A stretch of 52,844 nt of DNA, taken from positions 1 through 52,844 of the forward strand of contig CAYOSH010000027.1 of the NCBI GenBank assembly GCA_964406575.1, given 5' to 3'. Positions 48,962 through 52,844 of this stretch are shown piece by piece. A program made the translations under genes and the position numbers. The stretch comes from WTAW01 sp964406575 (GTDB lineage Bacteria > Acidobacteriota > Aminicenantia > Aminicenantales > Aminicenantaceae). How positions within the stretch are numbered: position 1 is the stretch's first letter; each line of letters starts with the position of its first letter. The notes under the pieces were generated by a model. It was not told where the DNA came from, did not search any database, and saw nothing but the letters and a program-made list of their open reading frames with translations.

Positions 48962-49582
48962 ATGCTGACTATCGCTCTCACAGGGGGAATCGCTTCAGGA
49001 AAAAGTGTCGTTGCCGAGGTTCTCGAAGAGTTGGGTTGTTTTATCCACCGTGCCGATCATACCGCTCATGAGCTTATGGAACCCGACAAACCCGCATGGC
49101 AAGCTATCGTCGCTCATTTCGGTCAAAAAATCCTCAATGTCGACAGGACTATCGACCGGTCAAAACTGGGAGAGATCGTCTTCGCCGATAACAAGGAACG
49201 GCGATTCCTCGACCGGCTCATCCATCCCCTGGTTTTCGCGAAGAAAAAAGAAATCATCCAAACACTCCGGAATGAGGGCGCTTACAAGATATTCGTCTCC
49301 GAAGCAGCACTCACCATAGAGGCAGGATTTGCCGATTTCTATGACAAGATCGTCGTGACACACTGCCATAAATCCATCCAGATCGCCCGGCTCATGGAGC
49401 GCGATAAGATCAGTCGCAGAGAGGCCTTAAAAAGGATCCAGAGTCAAATGGACCCGGCAGAAAAAGCAGAGTTTGCCGATTATCGGATCGATACTTCCCA
49501 AACGATCCGAAGCACCATAGAGCAGACAGAGACCGTCTTCCGGAATCTCATGATGGATTATCAACTCTTATATGGGAGTTGA
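48962..49582 (+). CDS. coaE: Dephospho-CoA kinase
   Basis: The 206-residue kinase catalyses the last step of coenzyme A synthesis. Signatures: P-loop 'ALTGGIASGKSVVAEVL', 'HRADHTAHELM' (usually DAD), 'IDRSKLGEIVFADN', 'FLDRLIHPLV', 'EAALTIEAGF' and 'RLMERDKISRREALKRIQSQM' in the lid. Note H-R-A-D in place of I-D-A-D. The 3' end overlaps the convergent gene by 15 bases. Weak ribosome binding site. Confidence 0.93.
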   Translation: MLTIALTGGIASGKSVVAEVLEELGCFIHRADHTAHELMEPDKPAWQAIVAHFGQKILNVDRTIDRSKLGEIVFADNKERRFLDRLIHPLVFAKKKEIIQTLRNEGAYKIFVSEAALTIEAGFADFYDKIVVTHCHKSIQIARLMERDKISRREALKRIQSQMDPAEKAEFADYRIDTSQTIRSTIEQTETVFRNLMMDYQLLYGS

Positions 49583-50521
49583 TTTTAAAGAAGCCGCGAG
49601 GAGGGGGATCATAATCTCATGGTGTCCGATAAAATAAAATCCGTCTTTTTTGTTTAATAATGGCCTTTTGACGACATTCTGGTAAGGACGGTATTGGAGG
49701 TTGAAGTCAAACACTGCTGTGGAGAAGTTCTCGAGAGAGTTGCCTCTATTCCTGACAAAAGAAACGGCTTTGAGAAAGACTTCGGGGAGGACAACTGCAG
49801 ATCCGATATTCACAAACACCCCGCCTCCGTCGAGTTTTTCAATGATGGAACAAAACAGAAAAAAATCCTTAAGAGATGTCTTGCCTACAGCTGCCCCATC
49901 AACTTCAGGATGGAAATGGATGATATCGGTCCCAATAGCGACATGCACAGTCACAGGAATTCCAAGGTCATATGCACAGGACATCAGACTGAGGTTTTTG
50001 TACGGAAAATCAGAAGAAGAGAGCATTCCCCCGACCGCCTCGCCCAAGCCCAAATTTTTCTTCGACCCATCGGCGATGGCTCTGTTCAGGAGTTCTCCCG
50101 TCTCCCTGGCCATTCCAAACTGTCCGTCTTTGATCTGGACAGCCACGTCCTCGGATGTTTGTCCCGCGAAAGCGATCTCGAAGTCATGAATGATTCCCGC
50201 CCCATTGAGTGCCAGTGCGCTTATCCACCCTGATCTCATCAGATCGATGAGAACAGGATTCAAGCCAACTTTGATCACGTGTGCACCCAGAGCAATCACG
50301 ATGGGCTTATGTCCTGCCTTGGCCTTTCTCATCCTCTTAATAAAGCTCTTAAGATCTTGCCCGGCTAAAATATCTGGCAGGCTATCGACAAATTTAGAGA
50401 TCGGTTCATCCCCTGAAAGAACTTTGGCAAAAGCCCCTGTCTTCACTTTGCTTTTCCTCGACCCGAGAGAATAAGTCTTCACTTTATCCGGAGAAAGCGG
50501 TTTTATCTTGTACTGGCTCAT
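49568..50521 (-). CDS. Conserved protein, possibly deoxyhypusine-synthase-like
   Basis: The 317-residue protein has a Rossmann-like pattern with 'IVIALGAHVIKVGLNPVLIDLM', 'ALALNGAGIIHDFEIAFAGQTSEDV', 'GLGEAVGGMLSS', 'IPVTVHVAIGTDIIHFHPEVDGAAVG' (in parts) and 'GGVFVNIGSAVVLPEVFLKA'. The 'NGAGIIHDFE' and 'VNIGSAVVLPEVF' segments recall deoxyhypusine synthase ('AGGIxED', 'GNxxxxP'), an NAD enzyme that modifies eIF5A. Bacterial homologues often act on other substrates such as polyamines. No lysine motif of true synthases was confirmed, so the name is tentative. It is convergent with coaE. Confidence 0.55.
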   Translation of the reverse strand: MSQYKIKPLSPDKVKTYSLGSRKSKVKTGAFAKVLSGDEPISKFVDSLPDILAGQDLKSFIKRMRKAKAGHKPIVIALGAHVIKVGLNPVLIDLMRSGWISALALNGAGIIHDFEIAFAGQTSEDVAVQIKDGQFGMARETGELLNRAIADGSKKNLGLGEAVGGMLSSSDFPYKNLSLMSCAYDLGIPVTVHVAIGTDIIHFHPEVDGAAVGKTSLKDFFLFCSIIEKLDGGGVFVNIGSAVVLPEVFLKAVSFVRNRGNSLENFSTAVFDFNLQYRPYQNVVKRPLLNKKDGFYFIGHHEIMIPLLAASLKSTPI

Positions 50522-50615
50522 GTGATTTTAAACGACGAGAGATGTTCGCCCCTCCTGATGGAAATTATAAAAAAACGTTAAGCTGTGAGGGTGTGGAATT
50601 TCAGAGTTATACAAG

Positions 50616-50885
50616 TCAAATGAGATTTTTGAGATCTTGACCAGGCCTGAATTTGATCCTTCTCCCCTTTTTTATCTTTATTTGCTTTTTTCTCCGGATA
50701 TCCCTTCCATATCCGGTCTTTTTATTGACAACCTTAAGGCTAGCAAATCCTCTGATCTCAATTTTTTCTTCGTTGACAAGGGCATCTTTCAGAGATGCCA
50801 GAATGGTCTCAACGATAAGCAATGATTTCGCCCTGCTGAACTCAGATTTTTCTTCGATAGCGAGGGCTATATCATTCTTGATCAT
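50616..50885 (-). CDS. HU/IHF-family DNA-binding protein
   Basis: The 89-residue protein has the HU/IHF fold: 'IKNDIALAIEEKSEFSRAKSLLIVETILASLKDAL' helices in sequence, 'KIEIRGFASLKVVNKKTGYGRDI' (beta arm, with 'GFGxFxxxxRxARxGRNP' reduced to a divergent form) and 'KGRRIKFRPGQDLKNLI'. The arm has 'RRKKQIKIKK', more basic than usual and lacking the RNP tripeptide. It bends DNA as a dimer. GGAG lies six bases before ATG 50885. TTGACT on the minus strand (50936-50931) provides a -35-like box. Confidence 0.88.
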   Translation of the reverse strand: MIKNDIALAIEEKSEFSRAKSLLIVETILASLKDALVNEEKIEIRGFASLKVVNKKTGYGRDIRRKKQIKIKKGRRIKFRPGQDLKNLI

Positions 50886-51016
50886 CGGAATCTCCTTTGC
50901 CCTATAATATTTAATTTATTGAAAATAAAAAGTCAACAGGTTTTTTTTGACTAGACATTTTACTAGACAATTCTTTTGGGAACCTGAATTTTTCCCCTTC
51001 TCCTTAATCCCATTCT
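50886..51016. other. HU upstream region with a direct repeat
   Basis: ACTAGACA occurs twice, at 50950-50957 and 50962-50969, one turn (12 bp) apart, just upstream of the TTGACT box of the HU gene. The arrangement is what a regulator binding two adjacent sites would use. The region also has a T-run at 50941-50948. Confidence 0.4.
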
Positions 51017-51271
51017 TTAGCCTTTTTTCACTATTCCAACATCAAAAAGTGTTTGAAATTCATCACACCAAACAAAGTGCAATTGCATTCTGTTATGCTG
51101 TGGAACAACCTTCCTAGGTAGGTCTCTCTTATAAAAATTAGCTATGATTTTCTTTGTTATCAACTTTATCATAAGCTCGCTAGTTTTGTCATTGGATTTT
51201 TTAAATTTCTTTTCAAAGTCCTTTAAGCTATCTACTACATCAATCATCTTCTCAACATTCTCATTCCACAT
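51017..51271 (-). CDS. Small hypothetical protein, possibly a fragment
   Basis: An 84-residue frame, Lys-rich ('KKFKKSNDKTSELMIKLITKKI'), from ATG 51271 with a poor ribosome binding site (GAAGAAGAG). The frame stays open for 12 more codons upstream without a start, reading 'LRYIVDLEVEEE', before a TAA, which suggests that the real protein was longer and this is its remaining C-terminal part. No family recognised. Confidence 0.4.
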   Translation of the reverse strand: MWNENVEKMIDVVDSLKDFEKKFKKSNDKTSELMIKLITKKIIANFYKRDLPRKVVPQHNRMQLHFVWCDEFQTLFDVGIVKKG

Positions 51272-51512
51272 CTCTTCTTCAACTTCAAGGTCAACTATAT
51301 ATCTCAGGTTTTAAAAACAAGCGCTTACGCAAGTTGTAACAAAAGAAGATATCACCCCTAAAAAATCACCCTAAAAGGCGATTGTCAAAGTAACTCTACC
51401 CTCTTATCATAAAATCCTAAGGCTCAGGAGGATTTTGGATTTAATCTTTTAAAGATCCAGTCAATGTATACTCATATCCTGAAAGCCTCTTTTTATAATA
51501 AGGACATTTAAG
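51272..51512. other. Intergenic region with the hairpin motif and inverted repeats
   Basis: Besides the motif at 51351-51384, it has the inverted repeat AAAATCCT (51411-51418) / AGGATTTT (51429-51436), an eight-pair stem ending in TTTT that could act as a weak terminator, and the palindrome ATCTTTTAAAGAT (51444-51456). All lie upstream of the gene at 51513. Confidence 0.5.
51351..51384 (+). promoter_or_regulatory. Third copy of the hairpin motif
   Basis: ATCACCCCTAA, then TCACCCT-AAA-AGGCGA (51366-51381) and TTG, follow the pattern seen at 46439-46470 and 47010-47041. It lies 129 bases before ATG 51513. Confidence 0.45.
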
Positions 51513-51740
51513 ATGGGTAATGATCAAGATGAGGATCTATTGGAGGCAATTGATAAAGTGCAATGGACACTAGGTGAATCTATGTTCAGGGCAAAGAAGT
51601 TAAAAACGCTTATAGCAAACAATAAAAAAGCAAACTATGGATTTGATAAAGATCTAAATGAACTGCTCCTTGCCTTATCTCAAATAACAAACCTGTACCG
51701 GCATAATATCGCAGAAAGAATGAAATCTCTGCTTCAATAA
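51513..51740 (+). CDS. Small hypothetical protein
   Basis: A 75-residue, mostly helical protein ('DEDLLEAIDKVQWTLGESMFRAKKLKTLI', in two helices, and 'LNELLLALSQITNLYRHNIAERMKSLL'). No family recognised. No strong ribosome binding site (AAGGACA at 51500-51506 is the best). It sits in the AT-rich end of the window, downstream of the hairpin motif shared with the PilZ-like genes. Confidence 0.5.
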   Translation: MGNDQDEDLLEAIDKVQWTLGESMFRAKKLKTLIANNKKANYGFDKDLNELLLALSQITNLYRHNIAERMKSLLQ

Positions 51741-51907
51741 CTACATATAAAAACTCTCTTGGATAAGTAATTTTATATATTTTTCAACTTCTAATTCATT
51801 CACACGACTAAATTAACGAGGGTTAAGTCTATATTCCAAATGAATAAAGTATTCCTCTGTGCAAAAGATCATCTTGGGGTTGATGAAATTCTTAGCCTGG
51901 AGGTTTT

Positions 51908-52309
51908 GTGAATAAAAAAAACATCCCGGAAGAAGGTCCTGAGAAAAAAATATTAATTGTTGACGATGATCCAGTAACGTTGAAGATGTTAGAGAAGATT
52001 CTTTTATCGGAAGGCTATTGGGTTGCAAAAGCCGCAAATGGCAGAGAAGCTCTTTATATAGCTGCTGAGTTTCAGCCCCACCTCATCATACTCGATATAG
52101 TCATGCCTATTATGGATGGTACTGAAGCCATGGAAAAGCTCGGGAAAAATCCCAAGACGAAAAATATTCCAGTGTTCTTTTTAACTTCTCTTATATCAGA
52201 AAAAGAAGAATTAAAAAATCACACTGCAAAAAGACACTTTCTTGCTAAGCCGATTGAAAGAGAAAAGTTACTTAAAGAAGTCGAGAGCTATATCGGTAAA
52301 AGTACTTAG
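51908..52309 (+). CDS. Single-domain response regulator (receiver only)
   Basis: The GTG at 51908 follows CTGGAGG (51897-51903); 133 residues. A complete receiver: 'ILIVDDDP' acidic pair, 'LIILDIVMPIMDG' with the phosphorylated Asp, 'VFFLTS' with the Thr, and 'FLAKPI' with the Lys. There is no output domain, so it acts as a CheY- or phosphorelay-like partner. The cognate kinase is not in the window. It is in the AT-rich tail. Confidence 0.9.
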   Translation: MNKKNIPEEGPEKKILIVDDDPVTLKMLEKILLSEGYWVAKAANGREALYIAAEFQPHLIILDIVMPIMDGTEAMEKLGKNPKTKNIPVFFLTSLISEKEELKNHTAKRHFLAKPIEREKLLKEVESYIGKST

Positions 52310-52471
52310 TTCAGCATAAATGGGGCAAGTGGAGTCCGGGCAATCCGGGGCTCCTATCATCAACCCCTTTTTGCCGATAACAGCCGACAGGTTGTGGGCC
52401 GATAGCCAACTGCTAAAGCAATTGATATAATTATCATTAAGAAAAGAAGCCAAGTTTTTTGGAGTATACCC

Positions 52472-52741
52472 GTGAACAAATCCAAACTTCAAATTCAAAA
52501 AAAATTTTTATCTAGTTTAGCGAAAGAAATAAGCCAAAATGATCTCTTTAAAGAAGAACCACCAGTAATCGTAATAATGGGGGGAAAGGGCACTAAAAAA
52601 GACAATAATGAACCCAAACGCTTAATATGGGGTGAGTATAGTGTTTCAAGATTGAGAGATAGAATCGGCATTCTTCAAACAACAATTCAATACGCAACTC
52701 TGCATCATGAATTCGGGAGGCAATTAAATAATTTTCAATAA
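52472..52741 (+). CDS. Small hypothetical protein
   Basis: The 89-residue protein starts at GTG 52472 after TTGGAG. It has a helical N-terminus, 'PPVIVIMGGKGTKKDN' with a Gly-rich turn and a helical tail 'VSRLRDRIGILQTTIQYATLHHEFG'. I do not recognise it. It lies about 160 bases after the receiver gene in the AT-rich region. Confidence 0.45.
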   Translation: MNKSKLQIQKKFLSSLAKEISQNDLFKEEPPVIVIMGGKGTKKDNNEPKRLIWGEYSVSRLRDRIGILQTTIQYATLHHEFGRQLNNFQ

Positions 52742-52844
52742 CTCGGAATTCAGGCGAAATACTACCTATGTAAATATTTGAGGATTAGATAACTAATTGC
52801 TGATTGAGCCCTCTAAACCCTACCCTAACAATTCAGCCAAGTTT

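Noticed and set aside
1..52844. Antiviral defence system, prophage or integrated plasmid
   Set aside because: No nuclease, restriction, integrase, transposase, toxin-antitoxin or structural phage gene could be recognised; most genes are housekeeping or envelope genes.

Overview
The window looks like a chromosomal segment of a Gram-negative (diderm) bacterium. It carries lipid A and Kdo genes (lpxB, waaA), pseudopilins, Tat-exported and lipoprotein-type proteins, rpsO-pnp, proS and coaE. Three alkaline-phosphatase-superfamily enzymes in a row, a fused ADP-forming acyl-CoA synthetase, tldD/tldE, D-aminoacylase, S9 peptidase and HD-GYP/PilZ genes together suggest an Acidobacteriota or Aminicenantota-like lineage. 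That placement is inferred from gene content and was not tested by any search. No rRNA, tRNA, CRISPR array, prophage or transposase gene was found.

Layout. 0.16-1.2 kb: polytopic membrane protein of the LPG-synthase/flippase type. 1.5-4.3 kb: tldD-tldE, overlapping by ATGA. 4.4-5.6 kb: nitroreductase and zinc-ribbon thioredoxin on the minus strand. 6.0-9.25 kb: HEAT-repeat protein translationally coupled to an HD-GYP protein; both start with what looks like the same input domain. 9.5-11.6 kb: ADP-forming acyl-CoA synthetase. 11.76-18.4 kb: three alkaline-phosphatase-like phosphodiesterases (one predicted cytoplasmic, one membrane-anchored, one Tat-exported), a tiny ribbon-helix-helix-like protein and an EMC3/Oxa1-like membrane protein. 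18.6-22.8 kb: aminotransferase, a second nitroreductase, a membrane protein and a lipoprotein. 22.9-26.4 kb: a four-gene minus-strand operon of two ABC exporters. 26.5-28.1 kb: a cofactor-independent phosphoglycerate mutase whose two halves are in swapped order. 28.4-36.1 kb: secreted peptidases, a Tat-type D-aminoacylase, a Tat-type divergent alanine racemase and waaA. 36.6-42.8 kb: a Lys/Glu-rich protein, rpsO, pnp, three pseudopilins and lpxB. 42.8-46.0 kb: DUF192 protein, pcm, proS. 46.5-49.6 kb: three PilZ-like proteins around a LuxR-type regulator, then coaE. 49.6-52.8 kb: a deoxyhypusine-synthase-like protein, an HU protein, and a visibly more AT-rich tail with small orphan genes and a stand-alone receiver.

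Most distinctive observations. (1) The phosphoglycerate mutase at 26497-28119 appears to be a complete circular permutation: all metal ligands and the catalytic Ser are present, but the usual C-terminal half comes first. (2) Short non-coding repeats with related terminal inverted repeats occur at 55-100, 33250-33475, 36165-36390, 44149-44310 and 47615-47692; two ~226-bp copies sit in opposite orientation around alr-waaA. (3) The alanine racemase carries a twin-arginine signal and several active-site substitutions. (4) A hairpin-forming motif is repeated upstream of two PilZ genes and a small orphan gene. (5) Three phosphodiesterase paralogues in one cluster are predicted to work in three different cell locations.
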